Part shown: one piece after another, positions 1 to 32,100 of the stretch
How positions within the stretch are numbered: the stretch's first letter is position 1
Layout: every line of letters starts with the position of its first letter
NCBI RefSeq assembly: GCF_016859285.1
Contig: NC_053409.1
Coordinates: forward strand, 20,717,976-20,781,975
Direction: 5' to 3'
DNA: 64,000 nucleotides
DNA from: Xiphias gladius
Lineage: Eukaryota; Chordata; Actinopteri; Istiophoriformes; Xiphiidae
The notes under the pieces: generated by a model
What the model was told of the DNA's origin: nothing
The model's input: only the letters and a program-made list of their open reading frames with translations
Database searches by the model: none
Program-made: the position numbers and the translations under genes

Positions 1-186
1 TATGAACAACCTTCCACTTCACAAAGATTTGGTACAGTTCTAATGGCTTTGCAAGTTGTCATCTTTTCTTAAATGCATGCAATGTTTTCTATGTTAATAT
101 GTCTATTTTAATATATAAATATCGCCCCCCCCCCAAATAAAAAGAACATTAATTGATGTTACATAGTCTGAAACCTCCCTCGGGAT

Positions 187-442
187 GTGTATGAACTGTG
201 GCTTCAAATCAGGGGCACTGCAGTGAGTGTGACCCGCTTTCAAGATGCAGTGAGGAAGAGGAGAAGAAGGGGGCACCTCATGATCAGTGCAGAGAGAGAC
301 AGAGAGACACACACGAGGGGCGAAAGAGAGGGAGAGAGAGACGTTGAGTCCCGTTGTGTTTTCGCAGCAGAGGTGCTGGAGGTCCGGTCTGACTGCTTCA
401 CAAGAGACGCAGACCGGCTATGTCCCGAACTGCCTGGTGCAG
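187..442 (+). other. grm1: probable non-coding 5' exon of grm1
   Basis: A purine-rich stretch ends in a strong donor, CAG|GTAGGTGA, at 442/443, about 1 kb upstream of the acceptor at 1400-1401 that precedes the start-codon exon. Mammalian GRM1 also has non-coding 5' exons. The 5' limit is not visible; the start given is only the edge of the purine-rich block. Confidence 0.4.
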
Positions 443-1401
443 GTAGGTGAAGTCATGTCAGTGATTAGATGCGGCGCTTGGCAGACGCAGCCTCCCTACT
501 TAACATGTGGCCGATTTCCCAAACCTGCTCGAATATTCAGTCGGCTCCGCCAATTAAGCTCCGCGGTCTGATTTGGGATGCATGTGCATGCAGGTGACGC
601 TGCCTTTGAAAAATGTGGTCCCGTGCGGTGAAACTGCTTGCGGAGCTGCGAGTAAAGAGCCAGAGTCGGCTGTCAAACGGCGAAAAGATGATTCAGACAG
701 AGCACATCGCAGGCTTGTGTGTGATGTCTGAGGGGTAAAAGTTGAAGAAGCAGTCGCAGGTTGAAATAGGGGATCGGCTGAGATCCTCAACAGTAACAGA
801 GGCAACTCTCCCTGGTGCTGAAACTCAAAAAGGTTTCTCTTTTATAAAAGATACCTTTTTATTCCTCACATTCAGCATTTAGAGTCTTTAAAGGTTGATA
901 TATATTGTTGTGGTTCCATCCTGTATGTATTTAATCACTTTATAGCAAAGAAAACTCTTATATTTTTGCCTTTTTGCATGTTTTTGATACGTTTTATATG
1001 GTGCGAGTCTGTTTTTACACTCCATGGGGCTGCAACCACGGCTGGATTACCAACCGGGCAAAGACAACAGATAATGACACTGCCATGTGTAGTGGGGGTC
1101 AATAGGGGCCCGACAACAATTTTTCACAGTCAGTTAAATGATTATGTTGTCAGAGAATAATTTAAAAAAATCAGTCTACAATCACGCAAGACAAAGAAAA
1201 ACATCAAATTCTCGCATTTGAGAATTTGGAACCAGAGAATGTTTGGTGTTTTTGCTAAAAAAAAAATGGTCAAATGATTGACCAGTTATCAAAATAGTTG
1301 CTAATTTTTGGTTGATCAACTAATTGATTAATTAACTAATCATTGCAGCTCTAGTTACATGTTTTAAAAATGGGAATTAATGCCCCTTGTCCCATCTACA
1401 G

Positions 1402-20504
<19,103 letters not shown>

Positions 20505-21590
20505 GGACACACACTAAATATTACAAGTTGTACTATATTTTCAAGTTTATCATGACTTGTGCTGTATATGATAAGGAAAAAAATCATTGTGTGGTCATTT
20601 TTCACTCTATAACTTAATAGCTTTTACATGATAAGGGTGAACAACAGGCGCAACATTTTAAAATTCTTTTAGATGTTAGATGAAAGAATTTGCCTATTAA
20701 AAACATATATTTCTATGGTAAAATACATTTAGGATAAAATAGGTTTTCTTCGTATGAGACCGATAACAAAGATTGTGTATGTCTGTACTTTTATGAATTA
20801 ATGTCATTTAAATACAATCATTTGATATATATGAGGGAACAAGCAGCAGTTTGTTGATTATAAACAGGGAAACTCAATGGTAAATATAGTTTGTATGTAA
20901 TGAAAAACAATTCAATTTGATAATATTGTAAGAAAATGTGTTTTGTGTTACAAATTGTGCGTTTTGTGCTTTATCAGGAAGAGAAAGATGTAGAGGTTCA
21001 AAGTTTAACATTTTGGGAAACATGCTTATTCACTTTCTTGCGGAGCACTAGATGAGAAGATTGGTTTCACTCCCAAATCTGTCCAGTGAATATAAAGCTA
21101 CAGCTAGCAAGCATTAGCTTAGCTCAGCATAAAGACTGGAAACGAGGAAACAGATAGCCTGGCCCTGCCTGAGGTGACAAAACCCAAATACTGTATCAGG
21201 ACCACTTACCACAATTTGGGGTTTTACGGGCAGTTACAGGGGCTGTTTCTTGGCTGGGCCGAAAAAAAGTCCGGCACATTGCCTCTCACAACGCCACCAA
21301 TTGTTGTTTGTACACTGCTGTTTTCGCAGGAGACAAACAAGCTATAACGTTTGAATTTGTGAGCTGCTGGTAGGCGGATTTTATTACCTTTGGACAGAGC
21401 AAGGCTAGTTGTTTCCCCCTTTTGCCAGTCCTTATGCTAAGCTAAGCTAACAACCTGCTGCCTGTAGCTTCACATTTAGTGTACAGACATAAGAGTTGTA
21501 TCTATCCTATCACCTAAATCTTGGTAAGAGCAATTTAGCATATTTCCCTAAATATCAAACTACTTGTTTGAGCTAGGAGTACAGAATAAA
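20505..21590 (+). other. grm1: probable grm1 3' UTR, including an inverted-repeat element
   Basis: AT-rich non-coding sequence after the stop codon. A candidate polyadenylation signal AATAAA lies at 21585-21590, just beyond the repeat element at 20995-21560, and an ATTAAA lies near 20696. Which is used cannot be told from sequence. Confidence 0.35.
20995..21560 (+). repeat. inverted-repeat (MITE-like) element, copy 2, grm1 3' region
   Basis: Starts with TTTAACATTTTGGGAAACAT GCTTATTCACTTTCTTGC and ends with GCATATTTCCCTAAATATCA AACTAC, an imperfect inverted repeat. The middle resembles copy 1 (GGACAGAGCAAGGC, TTTCCCCC, CTTATGCTAAGCTAAGCTAA). Same orientation as copy 1. Confidence 0.7.
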
Positions 21591-22534
21591 AATGTTCTCC
21601 TTTGAGGGAATATAAAAGTTGACATGTCAACATGAATTCTTATTGAAAAAAAAAAAAACTAAACACACACAAAAAAACAAAACTAAACGTTATCTTTTCA
21701 ATGATACAATACTGCCAGGCAAGTGCATTGACTGTATCACGAATGTAGCAGAGGATGTTCAAGTGCCACATTTTCATTAAGATTTTTTTTCTTTTGTACA
21801 TTTATCTAATTTCTATTGTCTTGAAATGCAAGTTAAACTAATTTCAAATTTGTAACTTTTGTAATTAGACATCTGATTTCATAATTGTATAAAATTTATG
21901 TATAAGATAAATGATATACATATGTTTTGTGAATGTATAATTGTGTATCATATTTTGGTATTCAGATGATATCTATATGCATTAGAAAGAACTCATTAGC
22001 TGTGTATGCTTATATTGTTTGATTGGCTGTGTACACCAATTTCCTAAATATTAAGACTTTAACAGCCTATTGAAACCGTATGTGATAAAGTGCTATTGTT
22101 ATTAATACTCTGAATAAGCTATTTGCAGCCTGATACAGTATATACACAGTATAAATTACGTCTACCATTTTAGACAAATATTTACCGTAGAGCATTTGAA
22201 GGACACTTGTTTGATTGGAGTAAATTAAATATTTTTTATGCTTTTGTCTCCTGTTTTTCATGGTGAAATGTCAGGCGGCTCCAGGCTCTTGGCTCACCTA
22301 CTACGACAAGTCTTTTAAATGCAGGGTCAGAGATTTATGGCTTTGGTTTGAAGGGAGAAATTCAAAGCGAGAAGAGAGGAACAAGAAGATTTTAGACTTC
22401 TAAATGCAGATAATTTCAAATCTTTGCAATGTATTTATTGTAAAACCGGACATGAAGTAGACCTAGTTTTGCCATGGGTTAGGTAAAAATTATGTTACCT
22501 GTCTCAATACCTGTGTCAGCTTCTCAACCACAAC

Positions 22535-22738
22535 ATGGCAGGACGTTCAGTGCCACTGTGCACAGACAAACTAAAGTTTTAGTCATTGGAGATTTAGGCG
22601 TCGGGAAAAAGTAGCATTATCTTGCGTTATGTTAAAAATACGCTTTGATGAAAGATACAAAGCATCTGCTAGAGTTGACTTTGCTCCAAAAACACGAAAC
22701 ACAGTTATAGTGTTTTACCATATAAAATGACATGGCCA
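22535..22738 (+). pseudogene. rab32: decayed first exon of a Rab32/38-type GTPase
   Basis: Read across three frames, this stretch gives the N-terminal third of a Rab32/38 protein: MAGRSVPLCTDKL, then KVLVIGDLGVGK (P-loop) from 22573, a shift to SSIILRYVKN from 22610, another shift to FDERYKASARVDFAPK from 22644, and a faint NDMA (expected WDIA) at 22726-22737. There are at least three frameshifts plus stops (TAG at 22612-22614). The expected donor after WDIA is gone. Position and strand match RAB32 in the human GRM1-STXBP5 interval. It cannot encode a working GTPase. Confidence 0.85.
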
Positions 22739-23813
22739 TAGAAATGTGTAATATCTGTGAAAACAGCATGTAAAATTTGCTGTAACTACAAAACAGAGCC
22801 AAAAATCAAACTGCAGTGACTGTGCTCCGGCTGAACGCCTAAAGCAAAGTAGTTATATAAGCTAGTTGATTAGCTAGCCATGGCTAGCTTTAGCTAAAGC
22901 TAAAAAATGTACTTAATAGTTTCCTCATGGCCGTTATCTGCAGTTGACCCACATCACTTTTGATAAACCCATATCTTGGTGAATTTGTTTACAGTAGCTA
23001 AATCCAATTGTAATGCAGAATAAAAACCCAGCAAACGCCAACCTAGCAGACTGCCATCTCAGCTTTTGACTCGGTTGTAATGTGATTTGGTGGTTGTTAC
23101 TTTTAAATCGCATTAAATATATTCAATTTTAAATTAATGTACAATATTGATCTTAATACAAATATTAGTGGTGGAGAGATAATATGTAAAATATGTATAT
23201 TTAATCCCTGTGAACTATAGACTGTAAAAAACATCAAAGAAAATATATATTTTTAAGGTATGTATTTATATAAATAAGGCATAACAACCTACCTTTCTAT
23301 GTGTTAAGCCAATTGGCAGCCAGCCTCACAACTTTAAACCCATTTTTTCTACTTCTTATGTTACTACTACTTATGTTGTTACTACTGTCTGCCTAGTGGT
23401 CTCCGGAAGTTTCAGATTCGTCACACTATAGTTCAAATCTGCAAAAATGACCTTCAAACTCTGATAAATCCTGCTATGATTTGACTATGACTGTTGTATA
23501 AGCTTACAGTATGATGAGTGTTTTCATGCCTAAAAACTGCAGCAAGTACACGTGCAGCCCTTCCCAGTGTTTTCGCAGATCTAATTTTAATCCTAACCAG
23601 TGTCCATGGAAACATACCATTTTATTTCAGAAAATTGCTGTTGTTAGTCTCTCACTTGTTAGATAATGTTAAAGCAACAGTTGAATATGATATGCTAATT
23701 TAAATCACAGATGATAAACAGAAGCACTACTTTCTGCGTGTCTGGGGCAACTTTAAATTCAAATCCAAAAACTGCAAGCCTTTTTCCAAATCATATTTTT
23801 TTATTCTTTCAAG

Positions 23814-24085
23814 GCCAAGAGCGGTTTAAGAAGATGTGCAGAGTGTACTAAAAAGGGGCAATGAGAGCAGTAGTGGTCATTACACACAGCTCCACCCTGA
23901 GGGCTGCCTCATAGTGGAAGCAAGACCTGGATGGCAAAGTCTGTCTTGACAGTGGACGTCCGATCCCTGCTGTCCTGCTGGCCAACAAATGTGGCATGAC
24001 AGGGAAGGAAGTAGACTTGGTGTCCTCTCTGGACAGCTTCTGTGAAGACCACAGCTTTGTTGGCAGGTTTGAGACTTCTGCAAAG
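23814..24085 (+). pseudogene. rab32: decayed second exon of the same Rab32/38-type GTPase
   Basis: A single open frame interrupted by two stops (TAA 23849-23851, TAG 23912-23914) reads GQERFKKMCRVY, then KGAMRAVVV, ITHSSTLRAAS, WKQDLDGKVCLDSGRPIP, AVLLANKCGMTGKEVDL, SFCEDHSFVGRFETSAK. This follows Rab32 from the G3 box to the G5 box (ETSAK). About two residues are missing after AVVV, and the G4 box NKCD has become NKCG. The exon is bounded by an intact-looking acceptor (TTATTCTTTCAAG) and donor (AAG|GTGTGT), where Rab32 exon 2 should begin and end. This is a gene relic with intron, not a processed copy. I could not find the last exon. Confidence 0.9.
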
Positions 24086-27000
24086 GTGTGTGTTGCATTA
24101 CAGTTACCATGGGAAAAGAAAATGTGTCTAGAGTAATAGTTAGGGATATGCAAACATATCTCAGAGGCATTATTAGCTGAGTCAAGCCTGAGTGGGGCAA
24201 GAGGAGCCAAAAATTCCCTTTTTTTTCAGTGCTGTCACGATTATTTTAGTAAATTAATTTCAACATAGAGTCTAGACTGAATTACCATCCAATTGGGAAA
24301 CTGCCCCGAGAACCCATACCCATAGGGGCCCCTTAAAACCCCCAGTTCACTATGCAGATATCACTTGGCTTTTTGTAATTTGATTACAAACGTATAAGAG
24401 AATTTGCAACACTTCAGTACAATGTTAACCGGGGCAGGTCCTATATTACTAATTAATAAAAATCTAATTTTAACACCTTCATTACTGTACATAAGTGTAT
24501 ACTAACATTCCTTGATAAATGTACATGGGTGCACCAGCAATTTCTTGCCCCAGGAACCCCTAACAGGTAAATGTGGCCTCAGAGTTATGCCAATTAAATA
24601 TTAACACATTAAGATGTGTTAATATTTACACTTCTTACTACAAAAAGCAGACCTATACATAATTAGACCAAAAAACAAATTGTAAAAGTACAATATAAAC
24701 AACATAAAGTGCAATAGATAGAAAAAAAAATGTATTAAAAGAGTTATGTTTGATTAGGTACAGCTTTATAAGCATATATAAGCATCTTCTCTTACTTTTT
24801 TCCATTCATTCTTGTTGTAGCATGAAAAGTTAAATTTATAAGCATTAATATGCACCCTTGCTCGATTTAATGCCCTCAGCAGTTTTGCTCTAGCCAGATA
24901 CTTGGTCTGGTATGACCAGCATCTTATGATGGCTAATGTAAGCTAATGATAGCAAACATTAGGTAGATATTGCTGTTATAATCGACATTACAGAGTCACT
25001 TTATGACCCTTCTCTACCTGTGCTACTGTTACACCACGTTTTACCATTTAATTCATGTCCTATGAAGACCATTTATCTCCAAAACGTCATCTCAGGAACA
25101 CAACCCTGTTTTGCAGTGCATTTTCCTGATCATTCAGTGGGGTTTTAAATGGTTTATTTACCCTCAATAAGTAGATTTTTTATCCAAAAACAATCAAAAA
25201 TCACCAAATATGGAGGTACATAGTGTTCAATGGGGCAAAAATGTAAATATAAGTGAGGCTGCACTCTTATTGGCTATTTTGAAAGTGGAAGCTGGTCAGC
25301 TGCACTGCATTTTTTTCAAAGTTAAAAGGTTCTGTTTAATAATGTAAACTTCATACTCTCTTACCCATCTCTTCAGGTTTTAATCAACCACTGATTGGTT
25401 GACTAATTGACCTATTGAATTACTCCTATATTTGTTTGCCTGTTTGTTGGCGTTTGCCTTTGACAAATTTTACTTTGCAGCACTGAAGCTGCATTCTGCC
25501 TGAGTAAAGCTATCAACGGGTCATGTGGCTCACAATTAGAATCGTATGAGGTTATACTATGCTGTATGTGTGAACTTCAACACTACAGCCATACGGCCTG
25601 CTCATAAAACGTTTTCAAATATTAACACAAAGGAACAACTCGCAGCCAAGGTTAAAACACCGAGCAAAACACTTTACTCAACAGATGCATACACAATGTT
25701 CTAAATCATATCCTCCCGTACCATTTATAGGACAACATAAATATTGATGAGGCAGGTGCCTTCCTTGTCAAACAAATGGCGCTGTGTGACACTGGGCTGT
25801 CCAATGAAGAGCACCACTGGGACAGGATCAAAGTGAGCCAGGCTCCCGGGGAGAGCCAGAGACCGTCATTGTGCTGCTGGAGGCGAAGGCTCCAAGGCAA
25901 AGAGGCAAACAAAGGCTGCCAGTGGTTAAACGTTCTAACAAGACCTGATTTGATACCAAGTCACGAATCCACAGCCACCACACTGAAGCTAGTATTTCAG
26001 AAAGCCTGTGAGCCTGTGTTACATAGTCAGTAACTTTATATCCGTATTTCTGCTTTGCCAGTTTTCCCAATATTGTGTGGATTGTGTGGGCTGCCTCATA
26101 AACACCTCTGTGGGGACGACTGAGCTCATTTCGCTGATGATCCACTGATACAATCAGGTTAATAAACAGATCAGCATGACACACATCCCGCTGGGAAATA
26201 TCTGTGGCACTCCCCGTGCAACCAAGACGTGCTGGTGATTGACCTACTATAATGAGAGGCCAGAAACTGTGAAACAGTCACAACTGACATTTTATCGAAC
26301 CACAGACACAGCAGGAGAGAGAAAAAAATTATCCACAAACATTTTGGGGTTTCAAGCTGTCAAATATTCCTCATTAAATGGCAAACTTTTCAATCCCAGG
26401 TCCAAGAGTTACTTGTCTGTTATGCAACCCATGCATATAATTATCTGTTAATCACTTCACAGCGAGATGAGCTAAGACCCATGCATAAGCATTGCAGCCC
26501 GGCTTGATATGGCCAATAGCGGAGAAAAGCTATCAGCATGACCTGATTTTAGGGGAGGGAGGAAATATGTGAAAATGTACCACACTGCTGCACAGAGAGG
26601 TCTGTGTTAGAGAGTGCGCTAAGATGAAGGGGGCAGAAAAGAATTACTGTATGACTGTTACACTCATTGATAGACAACACATTACAAAAGACACAATATT
26701 CTGATGCCTTTTTTTCCCCGCAAAAGCGAGGCAACCATGACACGATTGAATTTCGGGATTGCTGCCTTGGTAACATCTAGATATGTTGATGCAGAGACAA
26801 ACAGAGTTGGAGTATCAGGCATTTACTGACTTCTGATCATGATTTTTTTTTTTTTTTTGTATTACTGACCACAAGTAGTGGTGAAAAAAGCTTTCAGATC
26901 ATTAACATGAGTATAAGTAGCAATACAACAATGTAAAATGACTCAACTACAAGTAAAAGCCCTGTATTCAGATTTGAACTATTATTAAGTGTAAGCACAG

Positions 27001-30000
27001 AGAAATTATCCTGAAAATGTACTTGTATGAAAACTAAAAGTACTCATTATGCAGAAACGGGACGCCTGACAGTGTTGTATCATTAGGTATTATATTAGTA
27101 ATAAGTATTGGAGAATTAGTGTGTAGGCAGCATTTCAGTGCTGTAGTTGGTTGAGGAAGTGATTTTAATCACTTTAAACAATGTGTAGTAGGTTTAGTAT
27201 GTACAGTCTCAACACGCAAAGTAACAGTAGCAGTGCAGTAAATGCAGTGGAGAACAAAGTAGAACTTGTGCCTCTGAACTGCAGTGAAGTTCAAGGATTA
27301 AGTAGAATATTTTGGAAATACTCGAGTAAAGGGCAAGTCCCTCAGAATTGTACTTAATTACAGTAATTGCGCAAAAGTACTTTTAGTTAGATTGCATCAC
27401 TGTTAAACCAGTGCAAATTAAATGTATTACTCTGTGTCCCAATTTCTACTGTGGTCGCTAATTTAGAAGTACCAGCAAAGCCTGACACATGACATTAGTT
27501 GCTGAGTGAAATTATTCACGTCTGTTACACTCCCTAGAGGGTGTGTGTGCAGTTCTGTTTTTCATGCTCCAAGGCCAGTCAATTATAATTTACATTAAGC
27601 TCCAAAACTATTTATTTATTTTCATGACAGCCCCTTACTTGCCATATTGGTTCTCATCTAAAATCATATGTACATGTTTACGCTCTGATTATTATCGTTA
27701 TTGTCTGGAGGATTGTGTTCATTCATTGAACTCTGTCAGGTGCAACAAGAGTGGAGCCAGATGTTGTTGTAGAAATTGTCATGTTTAACCCAGGCTTTTG
27801 AACCTTTTGTGCTTTAATGAAGCAGAAGGATTTTTACACATTGCAGTACATAGGAATTGAAGATCGTACACTAGTAAAAATCCTCAAGTTAAACTTTGTG
27901 CATCCGCGCCAAATAAATCTTCATTTCTGAAGCAATGGGCTGTAAATGCAAATAATGTGAATTTTAAGATGCAATTTATTTACTCATCACTTAGTAAGAG
28001 ATATAATCCAATGCATTGTCTTTCAGATATTTGGGGAGAATGAAACCTTGTCTTTCATGTTCACTGGCATGTTGTGTATTACTCTACGCTATTTCTGCAC
28101 ACCGATCTATTCTTTGCTGTCCTGTAGTTTTACTTTCCGGTGTCCTTGCTGTGCATCTAGGGAACTGCTCTACATCTTGCCACCGGGTACCTATACACAG
28201 TAGCTTTTGTGCAAATTCAGGCTCTATCCAGGTGTGTCATGTAAATGTTGTTATTTAACCTTGGAATGGTCTACGTGTAAAAAAAACAAAAAAAACCATA
28301 CTGCTTTGTTATACCAGCATTTATACACTTTGCTGATCGAGCGAGTTGCAACATAACCGCCAGGAAGGTAGTTTATCTCGTGTGGCAATTGTGCCTGAGG
28401 GAAAATGAGGTAAGAAATAACACACAACTGCTAATAATGGATAATTGCCCCAGATACTAGAGACCTAAATTCAGGAGTCAAACAGGGAGGCTGGGCCTGA
28501 TACTTTTTCACATCGGACACATAAGCTCAACCTCTTAACTTGTTGTTTATAAATATGATAGTCTGAGTGGGAGTCGCACTCTCTCTAACAGATCCCATTA
28601 CTTGTGCATTATTGATATTGCCCTATTTTACCCGCCCTCCAGTGTGCACTTTCTCTGGCAGCTTTGTTCATATATTCATGCTTGCATGAAAATTTCAGTT
28701 TAGTCAAGCTTGAGAATAGGTTGATAAGGAGTGAAGCACTGTACGTAACCCTGCTGTGCCTCTTTCGGTCTCGTACTGTGTCTTGAGTGACCCATTTTAT
28801 GAGGGGCCTGTGTTAATTAAGTATCCGCTGTCTGTGAAAACCAGACATAAGTGGCAGACTGGTATTTTACTGCGCAGACATTCTGTGTGTTAGAACGACC
28901 CTTTTGACGTGCCTGAGTCCCTCTTTCAATGAAATGAGAAATTATGAGTGTGTGCAAAAATGGCAGAGTGTGAATGAACCAGATTATTGAGAACAGATCA
29001 TATCCTGTACCATCAAGGAGACCATTCAGGGGCAGGAATCCATGTGTCACTGTCCATGGTGCTGAGTTTTGGCTGTAAGGACGCCACAACAAAATGCTCA
29101 GATTGCAGGATGGTAGAACGTTGGTAGACTCCGCCATCTAGTGTACAAAACATGCATGTGTAAAGACAGTAAAAGTGCTCGAGGAAAGCCTCGGGGTGCA
29201 TTTTTTGCCTCCAAATCTGAAAAAGAGTTTATAATAGAGGAGAGAAAGAAGTGTTCTTACTTACTTAAGTAAAATCAATTATACTACAATGTAAAAGTGC
29301 AAAAAAAAAAGAAAAAAGTGGAGAGGAGGTATAATATTGTGGCTGATCAGTGTGTTTACTCTACTCTTTATACTTGGTTACTTAGTTACTCTCCATCACT
29401 GGTGGACAATGGTGGATTGAGCTCCAAAATTGACATTATAATATCAAAGGGGAAAACCCCAGAATTTAATCAAATTTGGCATTCATGAATTGTTATTTTC
29501 AACCGATTCAAAAAAAGACAAAAAAGATATGATCGGAATTTTGATATATTGACCTTATTAGGGCAGGATTAGTCAGGATTCTGGAAATACCGAGGCCAGG
29601 AGTTCAAAGTCCCCAGTGAAACCCCACCCACCCTAATATTCTGACAGTAATAGTTGATCTGAGCAAGATTTAAAAAACCCAGTATGGTAGATTATGTCCA
29701 ATTGTAGATTATAAACTACTCCTCAGAACGTTAAAACCATCAGTGTCCCTGAAATGATATTGAGGACATGCCTACAAAAAATATGTATATACAGTGTATA
29801 TATCTAGGTCATGACCTTGGTGTACTCAGTAGTAACTATGGCCTTGGACCTTAAAATTATTTTTTTTCTTTTTTGGCCTGTGTGTATATGAATGTTGTTC
29901 GTGTTTCTTTTGTCATAACTTATAATATGAACCACACAAACTGAAGTTGATATTATTTTTGCCTCAACATAGATACAGTAAGGGTACAGTATGTTCTATA

Positions 30001-32100
30001 TGTGGTATATGATCAAAATAAAGACAAAACATGGAGGGAATACCTGGAATAAAGCAGCACAAGATGCAGTATCATATATGTCTATTTTAAAATTCATGAC
30101 TAAGTGGATTTTAAACATAGACTAGAGTCAGTTTACTCTGTAGACCAGTTCATTTATGACTATAATAAAACTTTCTAAAATTATTTCAGCCTAGTATTTA
30201 CAGGTTAACCACATGTCAACTGAAATATGCAACAGTACAAATATGGTGTTGGGTTTGTAAAGAGAAAATATTTTTGTCATTCTAAAACATTTTACAAGAT
30301 GCAAATTCATCAGCTAAAACATTTTACTTCAAAGATATTACAAAAAAAAAAAAATCCTCCACCTTAAATCTATGTGGCACAAAAACTGTCACAGAGTAAA
30401 TAATGTGTATTAATCTAAATGTCATGTGCTTAACTTCATTATAAAACACTGTTGGGATTAACCCACATAGTGTGTTATCTTACATCTGTTCCACATCCCT
30501 TCTTCAGATGTGTTATTCAAGGAGTGCTGCTTAATTCCTGACAGTTCCTGAATCAGTAAAGAAATGTCAGCCAGGAAAAAAATATGGACTTCCTAAAATG
30601 ACAGATGACAAAGGTCATGATTCAACCAGATTTTCTGGTTCTTTATCTAACCAGATATTCTAGTTTTGCAATTCTCTGTGGAGGTAAAATAACCTCGTTT
30701 TTTTCTCCTTGGGGAACAAGGCCTATTTTCCATGCACACACAATAGATTTGATCCTGAATTGGTAATTTAACCATTTACAAAAGGTCTACACTCCTATCA
30801 AGTTTCTGCGGGAAAGATCTTTAGATTTTGAAGAGGACTATGCATGGGAATACTAACATGCACCAATTTTAATGGCTCCAAACGACATCTAGAGCATTTT
30901 TCTCTCACTGCTCTTGCATTATTATTTTATAGATTTTTAGGCTTTGTTAGTTGTCACAAGGGCAGCTTTTCTCCCTTTCCCCAAACTGAGGCCTTAACCT
31001 GTTCAGGACCCCCTCAGCCAGCAGGGGGCCTCAAAACAAACTGAAAATGTGAACTCCAGACTCCTCTGTACCTTTCTTTTCTTTCTTTCTTTCTTTTTTT
31101 AAACCATAGTTACAATGATTTTGCCACAGAGCTCATAGTTGCAACAACATTTTGGGATTATGAAAAAGTCTTTGGGGATTTGACAAAATCAAGTGTTTCT
31201 AAAAGTTATTATGACATGGTTTTCTTGTACTTTTTATGTTTATGTTTTATGTCACTGTCACAAATTTAGTTGACGAGTGAGCTACAAGTGATAGCTAGGA
31301 GGAATAATCTATTAAAATACACAACCATTAGTAAAAAAATTATGTAAACGTTTTGATTGCCATTATTATACATTATTATAACATTCATTTTGAGCACGAT
31401 CCTATTTTATATATTTTTTTTCCACAAGACAGAATGACCTACCTTATCTAAGCACATGTGTCAGTCCATTTTGATAATTACTGTATTTCCCACCCGACGG
31501 AATGAGATATTGCACGTTGAAATACTTGTACTGCAGTGGTAACGAAAGATAAAAGAATAACCGGTCTTGAAGAGGAACTTTTGGTATTTTTGCTTGCTCA
31601 AACTTGTTGCCGGTTAATTTTCAGTCGACTGACTAGTTGATTAATCAGCTACTCGTTTCAGCTCTAGTATTGGTTGGTTTCTGGGTGCCATACACCACCA
31701 TATACAGTATACAGTATATGTCTGCACTTTTGCTTTGCATGTTTCATTAGTGCCTAATACTGCAGCAAAATGTTGTTCTATTCAGTCCATATTTCTGTCA
31801 ATTAACATTAATATTCCCCATTTCTTTTCATTCCGTGTATTATGTGCATCTGTGTTGCATGTTTTAACTGAAAATGTCGTAGGTTATAATGGTGTCCTTT
31901 TTAAAAAAAAACATGAATCTCTTCTTTTAATTTTTTTTTTCTCTGCGTGCTTATAAATGATCTCAGCAACTTTGTAATTTTAACATTATGTTCTTATATC
32001 CTGTTTCTGGGTTGACACTCTTAACATCTGTCCAGGGGACTCCATAAGCGTAATGGCCTCTTCGGGTTGCCATCAATTCACGATTTTTTTTTTTTTTTTC
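24086..32100. other. intergenic stretch between rab32 relic and stxbp5
   Basis: No coding exon recognised. It holds a full interspersed repeat (26870-27410), short simple repeats, and GC-richer blocks near 25,690-26,530 that might be regulatory. In human the ADGB gene lies in the equivalent interval; I saw no exon resembling it. Confidence 0.5.
26870..27410 (+). repeat. teleost interspersed repeat with AAGTACT motifs (long copy)
   Basis: Contains AAAAGTACTCATTATGCAGA, a GTAGGCAGCATTTCAGTGCT block, CAAAGTAACAGTAGCAGTG and the end GTACTTAATTACAGTAATTG, in the order of a repeat common in fish intergenic DNA. Confidence 0.7.

Noticed and set aside
22535-24085. An intact small GTPase gene
   Set aside because: Stops, frameshifts, a lost exon 1 donor and a changed G4 box are visible; no open frame spans either exon.
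24100-24200. Possible third rab32 exon after TTGCATTACAG (reads ENVSRVIVRDM)
   Set aside because: Only a faint resemblance to the ENINIDEAAR segment; the intron would be too short and no further C-terminal match follows.
28817-29201. Minus-strand open frames between rab32 relic and stxbp5
   Set aside because: No recognisable domain, no splice context, ordinary composition; likely an old repeat or chance.
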